A stretch of DNA of 64,000 nucleotides from Labia minor. Its lineage: Eukaryota > Arthropoda > Insecta > Dermaptera > Spongiphoridae. The stretch is taken from the NCBI GenBank assembly GCA_963082975.1, contig OY720344.1:14185580-14249579 (forward strand), read 5' to 3'. Each line of letters starts with the position of its first letter. Position 1 is the first letter of the stretch. Below are positions 22,346 to 34,135 of the stretch, one piece after another. A program made the position numbers and the translations under genes. The notes below the pieces were generated by a model that saw only the letters and a program-made list of their open reading frames with translations, searched no databases and had not been told where the DNA came from.

Positions 22346-22622
22346 GAGCCCAATTCATTTAACCATCCATGTTGTATAAGGAATCTTAATTTCTTAACAC
22401 TCCGTTTTTTCAAATTTAAAATAGAGGGAGAGAAAGAGTTTCAATTATATTCGAATAGTCTATATATTCTATATATGAGTATTTTTTTTTTCTGAATTTA
22501 ATACCAAGTTGATTTTCAAAATTTTCTATTCTTTATGCATATGATTGATTACATGTGTTAAAATTTAAACAAATTCAAATATTCTAATTTATAAATTTAT
22601 ATAAAATTTAATATTATTTTTT
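22346..22622 (-). repeat. Family D Helitron internal fragment
   Basis: This matches the internal Helitron sequence at 43876-44155 in the same plus-strand direction (CCCAATTCATTTA, AGGGAGAGAAAGAGTTT, ATGATTGATTACATGTG). Helitron copy 2 is minus-oriented, so this fragment is too. Neither Helitron end is present. Confidence 0.6.
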
Positions 22623-22624
22623 CG

Positions 22625-22744
22625 AGACTAATGGCAAATACCGGTGGCCCTAGTCAGAGCAAGAGAAGACTCCTTTTGGTAGCGGCCCAGTCGATGATGT
22701 TATATGGATCGGAGATTTGGGCTTTACAACTATATTTTAAGTGA
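22625..22744 (+). pseudogene. Short reverse-transcriptase fragment (R1/Jockey-like)
   Basis: A 39-codon open stretch encodes RLMANTGGPSQSKRRLLL then SMMLYGSEIWAL. This is the recognisable region downstream of the RT palm in R1/Jockey-type LINEs (consensus RLMPNxGGPxxSRRxLL...LLYGxxxWA). It is flanked by unrelated repeats, so it is a dead scrap. Confidence 0.65.
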
Positions 22745-22829
22745 AAAAATGATTTCTTGGTTATATAAAAATTAAAATATGATTCTTTATATCTTTATTA
22801 TACAGAAAAGTAGGCGTGTTAATATAAAA

Positions 22830-23045
22830 TATATACCTGGGACACCGAACTATCACTCGACCCTTTAACCAATTTATACAATTTATTTTTATATACTTTA
22901 AAAATTTTACAATTTTTTAATTATTTATTATAATTGTTAAATGGGATTTCTAAAAATGACCCATTAAAAATTTGTTTCCTAAAATGTTTCAAATTAATTA
23001 AAATAAATTGTATAAATGTTCATTTATAAAATCTATATATCTGTG
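22830..23045 (-). repeat. Family C partial copy C2
   Basis: It starts TACCTGGGACACCGAACTATC, corresponding to the second hairpin of C1 with a degraded stem. It continues with family C internal sequence and lacks the TCTTATTATG end. Confidence 0.5.
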
Positions 23046-23124
23046 AGTTTGTTTTTCGATTTTTTAAATTTTGATTTTGGATTCGATTAGAGCTTAAAAT
23101 GTGTAAATGTAAAGTGGTCTTGGT

Positions 23125-23791
23125 TTTTTACCGACCGACGATAGTAAGGGAGGTATTGTTTTCACACCAAATTTCACATGTGGAGATTTTTACATATCTC
23201 CACGAATCATGCATTTTCTAAACAGAAAAAAGTATTTTTAGCATGATGTCTGTCCGTCCGTCTGTCCGTCCGTCTGTCCGTCCGTCTGTCCGTCCGTCTG
23301 TCCGTCCGTATAGATGTGTACAGCCTGAACGGCTCAACCGATTTTGATGAAATTTGGTATATTTACTTAATGCATCAGTGGGATGAATTGATCAACTTTT
23401 GGTGCAAATCCGGAAACCGGAAGTGGTAGTATTAGCGATCGACGATAGGAAGGAAAGGGTTATTTTCACACCAAAGAAGATTTTTTTATATATTACCACG
23501 AATCATACACTTTGTATTGGTTTTATCCTCGGGAAAATCATATTTATTAGTTTTTTCTTGATTTAAAATTATATGACGTCATCCAGGCATTCATGACATC
23601 ACAGCCTAGTCTTACATATATATTATAAATAAAATAAAATTAAAAATGTTTTATTTATTATTTATGTATCCATATCTGTTTTTTATTACATTAATAGATA
23701 TATTAAAATTATTTGAAATTGTTTCTGTAGCTGGAAATTAATTTATTTCAAACAGTCGGTCGGTTCGGACCTGGCCACAGGTCAACTTATT
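23125..23791 (+). mobile_element. Family A GTCY-core element, copy A6 (reference full-length copy)
   Basis: This uninterrupted copy runs from TTTTTACCGACCGACG to GACCTGGCCACAGGTC plus AACTTATT, with a long GTCY tract at about 23248-23308. It shows all family parts in order: 5' block, GTCY, the AACCGATTTTGATGAAATTT module, a diverged repeat of the 5' block (from about 23435), two TGACGTCA-like segments and the 3' hairpin. It is the best reference for the site the LINE entered in A2. Confidence 0.78.
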
Positions 23792-24032
23792 TAAAATTCG
23801 TTTGGGAACATGGTCAAATCGGCAGTCAAAGTTGAAAATTCCCCATATATTATAACTACTGTAATTAGTATTATTATAATGTAAAATTATAAAGAAAAAA
23901 TGTTTAGACATTATTATAGACATTTTCATTCTGTAAATTAAATAATTTTATTTCATTTAAATAAATATCTATTTTTAAATATTTTTTTCTCTCTACATTA
24001 TTTATCTAATTCTCACAATATATTAAGATCAT
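23792..24032. other. Short AT-rich spacer
   Basis: No features are recognised. A short minus-strand frame ending here is AT-rich chance coding. Confidence 0.6.
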
Positions 24033-24910
24033 ACCGGGACCGAGCCTCGGCTCTGTAATTAAGTTAAAAAAAAAAAATTCATTATTATTGATAAATATAT
24101 ATCGTAATTTATAATTATAAAATATTATTAAAATATATATTTTTAATTTTATTTCGAAATTAAATAAAAAATTTTAAAATATTTTAAATATAAAAAAAAT
24201 ATTAATACAATATTCTTTAAAAAAAGGCGGGAGTCAAATTTCAATATAAATGTCATTTGTGATGTCATCAATATATAAATTAATAATAAATAATATTAAT
24301 AAATATTAAATTTAATAAAAGAACAATGAATAAATAAATATAAAATAGTAATTTATTAAAATGTAAACAATAGATAAAAAGAAAAAAAATAACAAATTCA
24401 TTATTTTCATTTTCATTTTTAAATAACGATTCACCCGGAGAGTTTCGAACCGACGAAATCCACTCGTTAAAACATCACTTTACCATCTTGACTAAATATA
24501 TTTAGATAAAAAATTGTCATTTTTTTACTGTCTTAGCAGGCAGATTTGATGTTTTTTATTTTATTTTTTTTTTTTTGAGAGAGATTAATAAATATCTATA
24601 TATATTTTATTAAAAATAAATATTTTTAATTTTATTTCGAAATTAAATAATAAATTTTAAAATATTTTAAATAAAAAAAAATATTAATACAAATAAAAAT
24701 GGAGGCCAATTTTGACGTTTTCCATATATAATTTTCAATTAAGAAATTAATAATGAAGCTGAATGTTTCAAGAGATATCATCAATAAAACTTAATTTTTC
24801 TTTATAAATACTATATCTAGTGTGAATTTGAAAAAAATCGTTAGAGCGGTTTTTGAGAACCAATATATATAGATAGATAGATATATACAATTTTAGCTAG
24901 CATAATAAGA
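24033..24910 (-). mobile_element. Family C element, long copy C3
   Basis: The plus-strand left end ACCGGGACCGAGCCTCGGCTC is the GC hairpin end; the right end is CTAGCATAATAAGA|T. Internal blocks (TTTAATTTTATTTCGAAATT; GAATTTGAAAAAAATCGTTA followed by GAGCGG; a GATA repeat near 24870-24885) match the copies at 31853 and 51653. No protein is encoded. Confidence 0.55.
24425..24500 (-). repeat. tRNA-like segment inside family C copy
   Basis: On the minus strand, TAGTCAAGATGG resembles an A box and, about 35 nt later, GGTTCGAAACTC closely resembles a pol III B box. No matching acceptor stem was found, so it is not a functional tRNA. It may be a tRNA-derived SINE head or an old tRNA pseudogene carried by this copy. 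Confidence 0.35.
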
Positions 24911-26084
24911 TAAGATATATCTGATTTCGGCAAGATTCAGGGTTTCTGGGATCATTCATCAGTTAAGTCCATGATCCGTCATGTATGTAATTTAAACAAT
25001 ATATTTGCGATCATTCGTGCCCACATAATATTTAATAATTTTTTTATAATTTCGCAAATTTGAACATGTAAGTAAGCATCAGATTTTAATAGTTATTGAT
25101 AATATTTAAAACGTTAAATCAGTGTTATTTATCGCAATATTAAATGTTAATAATGGTTGTAGAATATTTAAATTAATATATTATATTTTCTTGGATCTAA
25201 AAAATATCTTATCTCCAGAAATACTTATAATAAACTTATTTATGGAATCAGTGTCAGCATCTCGATTTTCGATATTTACTTAAAAGGAAATTTATCCTTT
25301 TGAATTAAATAATTTGCTTTCACTTAAAGACTTAATTATTATCTCAGCAGCGAGATATTTTAAAAGTAATAATAAAAGTAATACTTATACGATGAAGTTG
25401 TGGTGAAATTAAATCCGATAAAATCTAAGAATAAGCTTAACATCATTTTCAATAAGCAATTCATTGAAATGAATGAAGGACAAAACGTCATTTGAAAGTG
25501 ATAAATACGTAGAACAAGATAATTGACAGAATGAAATATTAAATAAGAGAATATATTTGTCTTTTTTATAATTTATAATTATTTTATCTTTCAAATAATA
25601 AATTAATTAATCTTTTATTATTATGCTAAATTGATTTTAATTAAAATATTGTAAAATTTGATTACAGTTTTTATTTAGCGATCTTTTATCCATCCCGAAT
25701 CTTTAATATCTTAAAAAGACCTTTTGATACAGTCCACCCAATTTTCAAGGAACGATAAAAGTGAAGAGGTATCTATCGTATTTTTATTAATCCCTCTTTT
25801 TAGCCCTTCGAGCAAATTTAATAGATATTAAGGATTCATCCCATTCCATTTCATCCCACTTTCGATTTTTCAGGAACAAAAGTTTTCTTTAATTATTTAG
25901 GCCGTACAAGCCGATGATAGATGTATCAAGTGGATACAATTAGATATACTGATAAATTTATAAAAAAAAATACCCTTTTTAAGAAAATTGATTATAATCT
26001 CTATTTTAAATTTTTCTTTACAAATTTTTAAATTTAGGTTTCTCACGTAATTTGAATAGATAAATGAGTTATACTGGGGTAGAA
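24911..26084. other. AT-rich stretch without recognised features
   Basis: No gene or element was recognised. The minus-strand frame at 25409-25594 has only Ile/Lys/Leu-rich AT coding and no supporting motif. Confidence 0.6.
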
Positions 26085-26629
26085 CTTAATTTATAATTTT
26101 TGTCTATTCTTAGTAGAATACCAATGTCGATTAAGGCCAAATCAGACAACATTAGATCAAATCTAATCTCGATAAGAATATTCAATATTTCTTACAATTA
26201 TTATGACTCACAATCAGTTTAAATTAAATCGTATTTAAATTAAAACAATAAAAATTTGAATTTATTTAAATTTCATGTGGATTTGGAGAAATTTGAGTTA
26301 TAAAAATTTCATTATAATAAAAATTATTCAATAAACAAATGATAATAAAAAAATAAATATCAAAATAAATACATTAAGAAATATTATTATACTCCATTAT
26401 AGCATATACTTAAAAATATATAATTAATTTACTGATTAAATTAAGATATAAATAAGAACATGAAAAGAGGAAATGAGGGTAGTAATATACTGACTGAAAT
26501 CAAATAAATGAAAATTTATTACATGTGGATTTTCAACCAAAATACTATGTACCACATTGAGAGTATAGTATAGGGGGCTGAGCCTCTTGTTTAAGTGCGA
26601 AGGGCTCCGAAGGCGGTCTGAACATCTAG
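26085..26629 (+). mobile_element. Family D Helitron relic, copy 4, without the LINE passenger
   Basis: Blocks match Helitron copy 1 in order: CAACATTAGATCAAATCT, ACTCACAATCAGTTTAAATT, AAGAAATATTATTATACTCC, GTAATATACTGACTGAAA and CCAAAATACTATGTACCAC, then a degraded hairpin and CTAG at 26626-26629. The 5' end is missing. Where other copies carry the LINE fragment between two TATAACATATACAATA repeats, this copy has a single related TATAGCATATACTTA that continues straight into AAATATATAATTAAT. Confidence 0.6.
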
Positions 26630-27045
26630 CCGTTATATAAATTTAATTTGAAAGGACTCCAATTTCCAATATTTATTTATTTATTTCAATTAATTGAACT
26701 TTTCTTAGAAATCTTCAAAATTATTTCTACTGCATACTTCATTTTGTATATCTTCATATAATCAATATCATTTAATTAAAAATGTATAGAATATCTATTC
26801 CATAACCGTTTCACAACCTTTCAGTATTTACGCCCCAGTTTTCAATCAAAATTTTCATCGCGCTCCCTCGTTTACAATAAAATAGATGTATAGTTAGGTA
26901 TTTTCGGATTTGTTTTTCATTCATAGTTATTCAATTTTTTTAAATAATAATTTCTTTTGGATATTTTCGCATCCCCTCTCTAGTGTGTACATTAACATTA
27001 TAAAAAAACTAATATTATATAATATTAATTAAATTCTATAAGGAG
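26630..27045. other. AT-rich spacer
   Basis: No feature is recognised. Confidence 0.6.
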
Positions 27046-27053
27046 GATATATA

Positions 27054-27420
27054 CAGGCACGGCCCGAGCTCTTATGGCGCCCTAGGCCAAGGGTCTAAAG
27101 TTTGCCCCATATGTTTTAACAAGCAAAAAAAAAAAGAATCAACTAAAAAATTTTTGTTTGTTATTAAAAAAATATTTTTATTTATCTTCCTAAAAAGGAG
27201 ATATCTTGGTATGATATCAACATTATATTTTTAAAAATGTAATAATTTACTACTTATTTTAAATAAACGCAATTTTTTTATTGCGTACCATAATTTTTTA
27301 TTTACTATTAAGTCTTATAAGCCCTGATATCTTGCGAAGGATTAATTTTTTTTCATAATGGCGCCCCTGCCAGCCAAGCGCCCCGAGCCATGGCCTTACT
27401 GGGCTCTAGGGCCGGCCCTG
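27054..27420. mobile_element. hAT-like MITE (367 bp) with 8-bp target duplication
   Basis: Ends CAGGCACGGCCCGAGCTC and the inverted CAGGGCCGGCCCTAGAGC form imperfect terminal inverted repeats of the CAGGG type usual in hAT elements. GATATATA flanks both sides (27046-27053, 27421-27428), the 8-bp duplication typical of hAT. Subterminal GGCGCCC and GCGCCCC blocks are also inverted. No transposase is encoded. The flanks are AT-simple, so the duplication alone is only moderate evidence. Confidence 0.7.
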
Positions 27421-27428
27421 GATATATA

Positions 27429-27910
27429 TATATAAGTATATGAGTATATTATATTAGTAATAAATTATGTTTATATATTTATTGAAAATGAAATACTCAA
27501 TCCTTCATTATATGAACTTTTAATGCTAATTAATGGTTTACATTTGAATAATAATGAATAAACTATTTATGGCTATATAAATTGTGGCTTTATGATTACT
27601 TGTATAATGAAACTATAACCAGACATCTAATCTCAAAATTTATACGTTTTTGGATTAGAAAGAGTGAAATTATTGCAATAATTTCTCAAAAGAAACAAAA
27701 GTAACACATAATAAATAAAGAAACATCTCTTATTTATTTTGTTTCTGATACTCTCTCTCTCTCTCTCTCTCTCTCTTTGAGAAAAATTAATTAATTAATG
27801 ACGAATATCTGAATATTTATTTCCTCTAATAAATGTTTATTATACAATATTACTGTATTACATCATTCTGAATTTATTTATTTATTTAAAATAGTAATCA
27901 TAATAATAAA
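27429..27910. other. AT-rich spacer with (CT)n tract
   Basis: A (CT)n microsatellite lies at about 27753-27777. Nothing else is recognised. Confidence 0.6.
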
Positions 27911-28587
27911 GCACCTGAAGGATTTATCATTGCAATCCAAGATAACATAATTAACTGGAAGGTTGCTCTCAAAAGAAAATTCATCGAAGACCCAGAGCCT
28001 TTTTATTAATACACTCCTCCCTCTGTCTTAGAAAATTCAAATACCACTCACTCTCTATAGAGATCACCAAGTGTTAACGGATAAGACATTTGATGATAAC
28101 CGGCCCGATATTATACTAATAATCAGGAGAAAAAGGCTATTATTGGTGACATTGCGGTCCCATTGACTCATAACCTGGCAAAGACAGAGCAGGAAGAAGA
28201 TCTTCAAATATCAAAACCTGTCTTTCGAGCTGAAGCGATTGTGGAAGTTTAGGATTGTTTCGATTGTGATGTCTGTTAAGGGATTAGCCAGCAACAACCT
28301 GCAAAATAACATCAGATTGATAGGAATATCAGATGAATTAAAACATCTCGTCCAAAAGGCTGTAGTTTTACACACCTGTTATATAGTTAGTAGATTCCTA
28401 GCGATGAAATAAAATGAAGAGAAAAAAAGAAGAATAACTGTGGGTTAGGGTGAATTCCCTCTCCACAGCATCCGAGTCTAACCCCACAAAAAAGGAAAAG
28501 AACGTCTGGGGTTGGTCAAAGTTTACCAGCACTTGTGCTGAGTAAGTGTAAAAACTCAGATAATAATAATAATAATAATAATAATAA
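27911..28587 (+). pseudogene. R2-like LINE 3' relic, copy 1 (C-terminal domain and 3' UTR)
   Basis: Frames with stops encode EGFIIAIQDNIIN, ALKRKFIEDPEPFY, PLTHNLAKTE and finally QKAVVLHTCYIV, the C-terminus of R2-type LINE proteins that carry a restriction-like endonuclease. Compared with copy 2 it has an internal deletion after IQDNIIN. The 3' UTR contains CCAGCACTTGTGCTG, a perfect 6-bp-stem hairpin, and ends in an (AAT)n tail at 28560-28587. Confidence 0.65.
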
Positions 28588-29466
28588 CGACCATAAGGAC
28601 GGTACCTGACTTCATCTCAAGGTGGAAACTAAAATCATTGCACGGCAGATTCCCAGCATTTCTTCTGGACGGTAATACTGATAAAACAACTTCAAATATG
28701 ATATTTCGAAAAGGCAATCTTTATCCCGCAACTGAAGGATTTATCATTGCAATCCAAGATAAAATAATTAAAACCAGAAATTATGAAAAAAACATCTTGA
28801 AAATCAAAGTGGAAGATGCGGAAGTGTAGGCGAAACGGTGGATGCGGAGCATTGGCCGATAATGAATATACTAATCGCCACAACCAAGTAGCAAAAATAA
28901 TCAATCGAGAGCTTGCTCTCAAAAGAAAACTAATCGAAGACCCAGAACCGTTTTACAAATACGCTCCTCCCTCTGTCTTAGAAAATTCAAATACCACCCA
29001 CTCTCTATTGGGATCGACCTGTGTTAACTGATAAGACAATTTATCATAACAGAGCCGATATTATACTAATAGATAATCACGAGAAAAGGGCTTTTGTTAT
29101 TGACATTGCAGTCCCATTGACTCATAACCTGGCAAAGACGGAGCGGGAGAAGATCTCAAAATATCAAAACCTTTCTTTCGAGCTGAAGCGGTTGTGGAAA
29201 TTGGACGAGGTCAAAATTGTTCCGATTGTAATGTCTGTGGAGGGACTAGCCAGCAACAACCTGAAAAAGAACATTAGATCGCTAGGAATATCAGATGAAT
29301 TAACACCTCTCTTCCAAAAGAAAAGAATAACTGGGGTAGGTCAAAGTTTACCAGCACTTGTGCTGAGTAAGTGTAAAAACTCGGAAATAATAACATTAAT
29401 AATAAAGTTTACCAGTACCTAGTGTCGAGTAAGTGTAACAACTCGATAATAATAATAATAATAATA
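28588..29466 (+). pseudogene. R2-like LINE 3' relic, copy 2 (zinc motif, endonuclease-like domain, 3' UTR)
   Basis: It directly follows copy 1 in the same direction. Separate frames encode KLKSLHGRFPAF (28629 on) and EGFIIAIQDKIIKTRNY; then a broken Cys-rich motif followed by NRHNQVAKI; then RADIILIDNHEKRAFVIDIA (29051-29110) with PLTHNLAKTEREKISKYQNL. In the family this is the restriction-like endonuclease core, PD followed 12-15 residues later by D; here RPD has become RAD. Frameshifts and the short length make it dead. The 3' hairpin CAGCAC-TT-GTGCTG recurs and the tail is (AAT)n at 29440-29466. Confidence 0.7.
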
Positions 29467-29949
29467 GAAATATGGTTATAAATATTTTTATAATTTAATA
29501 ACTAAAATATATCATAATATCAATAAATAAAAATTAATAAATCTTTGATTCTATTATGAAGTAAGATTAAAATATATTATAAGAGATATGTATATATATA
29601 TATAATATAAGAAAATATTCTACACACAAGATTAAAATAAATTCGATCTCTTAATGAAAATATTTTTTTTTTCATTCGATTATAGCTGGTTTATGACAAA
29701 TTTCTCACGTAATATATACACTTACTACAGTTTCAATCTCGCTTATTGAATATGTATATATGATAATAAGAATATAGAATAAGTGAATAAATTAATATAA
29801 AAAGAAAAGAATTTAAAATTAATGAACGTTATACTCCCTTTTTTTCAACTCTTCTCCTTTTTCTTATTTTTTTAATAAGAGTAACTAAAAATTAAATTAT
29901 CATTTATATTCAAATTAAGACTTGACTCTCAGCTGTATTTAAAGAGAAC

Positions 29950-29985
<36 letters not shown>

Positions 29986-31852
29986 TGTTATTTTTTTAAA
30001 TAAAATAGCAAACGAGAAACGTTTTAGTCGAGTAAACAATTCCATAAGCCGGAAATAGAATTCGTTTAGAAGAAGATACGCCCTTTAAAGGCGACCATCA
30101 CCCTATTCTTCCACTTTTTTTTTTCTCCCTCTTCTTTTTATATAATCAAAGTTTTCTCTTGGTAGGGCGGAGTGTCTGGGATGCCTTTCTGTCTCCTTTG
30201 GGGTGGCTTACAAGGTGTTAACGCCCCTATGGCTTCTATATAAAGAGGAACAAGTGACGCTGGCCTAAAAGTTAATTGCATTCGGCTTATGCGACGTCCA
30301 CGGCGGCTTCTTACAAATTTCCTCCCAACCACTTGACTCGTTTTATTTCCAAGAGTTCTTTGCCCTTTGCCTTTCAGCTTTTATTAATTAATAATCAAAT
30401 ATTAATTTTACTCAGCATTTTATCCACTTGTCTTTTAAATTTCATAATTTTTTTTTTTTTAATTTTTAAAAAGGTTTTTTTTCTGAATCGTATATATATT
30501 CTCACAAACAAATAAAACTTTATTAAGTTATATTCATATATTAATTATTAAAAAAAAAAAAAAAATTATAAAAAAGATGATTAAAGTGAAATGTAGAAAA
30601 TATTATTTATTCTTTAAAATATGTTACTTATTTTTAATTTAATTTTTTTTTTTTTTTTAATTGTTAATTAAATAATTTATTATAATATTAAAGTTGAAAT
30701 TGATCAATTTGTTCAGCTATATTATTTTTTAATTTTAGTAACATCTTATTTTCGAAAATTTTCTACTCTTGATTTTATATGAAAAGAAGATCGATCAAGA
30801 GGGATGAAGGTATTATATATTGATTTTGTAGCTGTGAAACAAATTATAATCTTGTCTCATTATTTTTATTTCTGAAATAGAATAATTTATTTTTAATTCT
30901 TGATAGAACATGAATTATATATACGGGATTTTTTTCTAATTCTTTTTGTATTTCTATTTTTAATTTATTTATTTATTAGAATAAATTTATTGTTTTATAT
31001 TTAAATAATAAAACAAAAATAGTTGATTTAAAAAAATAAAATGGAATCTAAATTGGGGACTGCTCATAATATTATTTTATTATAAATATAAATTTATAAA
31101 AATGATGTTATCGTTATCGCTTCTAGAATTTATTATCAGATTTTTGTTTATTCTATAGAAACATAATATTTCATATTTTTAAAATTTTCATAATATATTG
31201 CATTTTTAGAGATGTATCCATCAGCTCTATGATTATGAAATTTAAATGAAGGGGTCTCACCGCTGGAGGCGCGTGGGTTGACATATGACATATCACTAAG
31301 GGTGCCTGTGTGGGTGTGGGAGTGTATGATGAAGGGGAAAGGGGGGGGGAGGGGAATGGCGAACATTGGAATGAGGCAGAGGCTTTAATTCTATGTGTAG
31401 TATGTGTGTGGTCGAAACACGACTTTTGAAATGTCGAAATAATCCGTCGGGCTGATGTCAGGGAAATGAATTGACCATGAAAAATGGAAGCTATTTAATA
31501 AATTTGTAGGTTGCCTCCTGCCTACCCCTGGTTGACTCCCTCCCGTCCCTGGGCCCGTTGTCCCTATTCACCGTCATGTCATATTACTCTCCATTCCGCA
31601 AAGACCCTGTTTTTCCTATCATTTATGTCGCTTTATTGAGGATATTTTATCACAAATACAATTGCAAAATTAACATTTAAATCGGTTTTCACAATGACAT
31701 ATCATTTTTCAAAATATCATTTTTATATATGCATATTGCAGCTTGCTGATTTTTTATTTTTGAAATCCCCAACCCATGTGTCTCCTATCGCGATTACTCT
31801 GAAATTTATATATACTTAGATATATATTATGATAAAATATTAGTATAATATA
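29467..31852. other. AT-rich stretch with several complex islands
   Basis: A (TTA)n tract is at about 29949-29984. Two islands stand out: 30155-30310 (listed separately) and 31225-31620, with a G-run at about 31343-31352 and mixed-composition sequence around 31440-31610. The frames inside are short and unrecognised. The islands could be regulatory DNA. Confidence 0.35.
30155..30310 (+). promoter_or_regulatory. Possible TATA-containing promoter island
   Basis: In a GC-richer patch, CTATATAAAGAGG at about 30237-30249 is a strong TATA-type match. Opposite frames of 64 aa (minus) and 79 aa (plus, ATG 30276) cross the site but neither is recognisable. The call rests only on the TATA match and local composition. 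Confidence 0.2.
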
Positions 31853-32628
31853 GAATACCTGGAACACCGAGCTATCGCTCGACCATTTAAAAAATATTGA
31901 TATACAATTCTTTAATTATTTATTACAATTATTAAATGTTACATCATTTCATTAATCTTATTAAAATGAATGGAACTTAGGGCCCTCAATAATAATAAAC
32001 AATATTAATAAAATTTAAATAATATTTTAGTGAAAAAATATTAAAAATTATAAAACTATCTAAAAATTAATGAATAAATAAATATGAATTAGTAAAAAAA
32101 TAAACTCGAAAATATATAAAGAAAAAAAAAATTAAATTAACTAATAAAAATTTATAAGAATTAACAAGAAACAGATTAAAACAGATTAAAAAATTGTTTT
32201 TAAAATATCATAAAGAAACTTACAATGTTTGCAAGAGAAATAAGATAACTTTAAGATTTTTTTTTTTTTTTTTGTGAAAGAATAATAAATATATTTCGTA
32301 ATTTGATTCTAAAATATTATTAAAATAAATCTTTTTAATTTTATTTCGAAAATAAATAAAAATTTTTAAAATATTATAAATATAAAAAAAATATTAATAC
32401 CTTTTCAATTAAAAAGAATGGCAAGAGGCAAATATAGTGACGTCATATAAATTTAAATTAAGAAAAAACTAATGAAGATGATTTTTCTCCAGGCTGAAAC
32501 CAATACAGATCGATTTGTCTTTATAAATATTATCTATGGTGTGAATTTCAAAAAAATCCTTCGAGCGGTTAATCAATAAATTAATCGACAATATACATAT
32601 ATATACAATTTTTGCAAGTATAATAAGA
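31853..32628 (-). mobile_element. Family C element, copy C4
   Basis: The plus-strand left end is TACCTGGAACACCGAGCTATC followed by GCTCG (hairpin CGAGC-TAT-CGCTCG type). The right end is GTATAATAAGA|T. Internal blocks match C3 and C6. The 5' GTACCGGGACC hairpin seen in C1 and C5 is absent, so this copy uses only the second hairpin type. Confidence 0.55.
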
Positions 32629-32969
32629 TAAGATATTTATTTATTTACTATCGCATGTAATAAATGTTTTGTTGTTTTTTTTATAAATTATTAATTCATA
32701 ATATTTTAACTTTTTCTTTTAAATTTCTCTAAAAAGTTGAAGAACATTCTGACTTTCATGATTATTATTATTAACAATTTTATTTTAAATAATCCTATGT
32801 ATAAATAATAAATAGATAATTATATTAAAGTTAAAAAATGTTAAATTTATTTTAATTTTTAGCAAAGAAATTTGATGAGCATAACAATTGTGACCAGTTT
32901 TTATTTTTTTTTTTGTTAAAAATGAACGTAAATTTTAATACGATAACTTAAAATTCTACATATAAATTG

Positions 32970-33031
<62 letters not shown>

Positions 33032-33755
33032 TATTTTTCCCTCTTAAATTAAAATAATAATAATAATAATATTAATAATAAAGCATTCTTTTTATTTTAT
33101 AAACTTGCATCCTACGTTAGCCTTTTCCATTTGTTTAGAACTAATTCGTATGTGTGATGTTTCTAAAACGACCCGAGGGTAAAAATTAAAATAAACTCTC
33201 AAGTGCGCAAATGTAAAAAAAAAAGAATTAAAATTAGGAATTAATTGAAATATATTGCCAACATGAATATAAATTATAATTTTGGTCAATTTAAAGACTA
33301 TATGCTGGGAACACCAGTGCGGCCATAGCTCTCATTTTATCCCATCGGCTAAAACAATTGTCTAATTTATTATTGAATTGTATAAATTGAAATTTTCCAA
33401 TAATTCTAAATCAAATAGGGTCAATAGCAAAAATATTATAATATATCGAAACAATTTATTATTTATTTATAAATATTTTCCATAACCAGGGGGAGGAGGG
33501 TCAAGCAAAGTAATCATTTCTGTGTATTTCATTGTTTGCCAGTTTAATTATGTGAGTAAATTAGTGAGTAAATTATAAAACAACATTGTTTATTAGCCAA
33601 TTGATCCTTGATTAGAAATATTGAAATAAATATAATTGACAAATAGATTTTCTCTTTTTTTTATTTATAATTTGACAATTATAAACTACAATTTAACTAT
33701 TAAATTCAATCATATATTATAATTATAATATGGTCTTTGAATACTAATAATAATT

Positions 33756-33824
<69 letters not shown>

Positions 33825-33829
33825 TTGTC
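32629..33829. other. AT-rich stretch with long (TA)n tracts
   Basis: (TA)n occurs at about 32972-33027 and 33760-33806, followed by (GA)n to about 33825. The minus-strand frame at 33092-33289 is not recognisable. Confidence 0.6.
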
Positions 33830-34070
33830 AGAGGCGCCACAGGGAAGGGGACAGCGTAGCTAGCTCACATTCTAATGGTCCCAGGTTCAACTTCCGGGCC
33901 TGATAAGGGAATTTCTTTAGCTGGGGTCTATAAGACGGAGTCAATCCAGCCTCCGGGATCAAAATTGGTAAGCTACTTGATAAAAAGTAGCGCCTCCGAT
34001 CAAGAAAATCAAGGTAAAGATTGATAGGACCCGTTCTACTGATCATAGAACACCTAATTGATATAACCGA
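33830..34070 (+). repeat. tRNA-derived SINE-like repeat, copy 2 (fuller copy)
   Basis: It starts GGCGCCACAGGGAAGGGGAC. TAGCTAGCTCAC (33857 on) resembles an A box and GGTTCAACTTC (33894-33904) a B box, spaced as in tRNA-derived pol III promoters. A non-tRNA body follows, shared with 17350-17548. It is flanked on both sides by (TA)n(GA)n microsatellite. The opposite-strand frame across it is a shadow. Confidence 0.6.
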
Positions 34071-34078
34071 AAAGTACA

Positions 34079-34135
<57 letters not shown>

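Noticed and set aside
24425-24500. Functional tRNA gene
   Set aside because: A- and B-box-like sequences are present but no acceptor stem pairs, so it is at most a tRNA-derived remnant.
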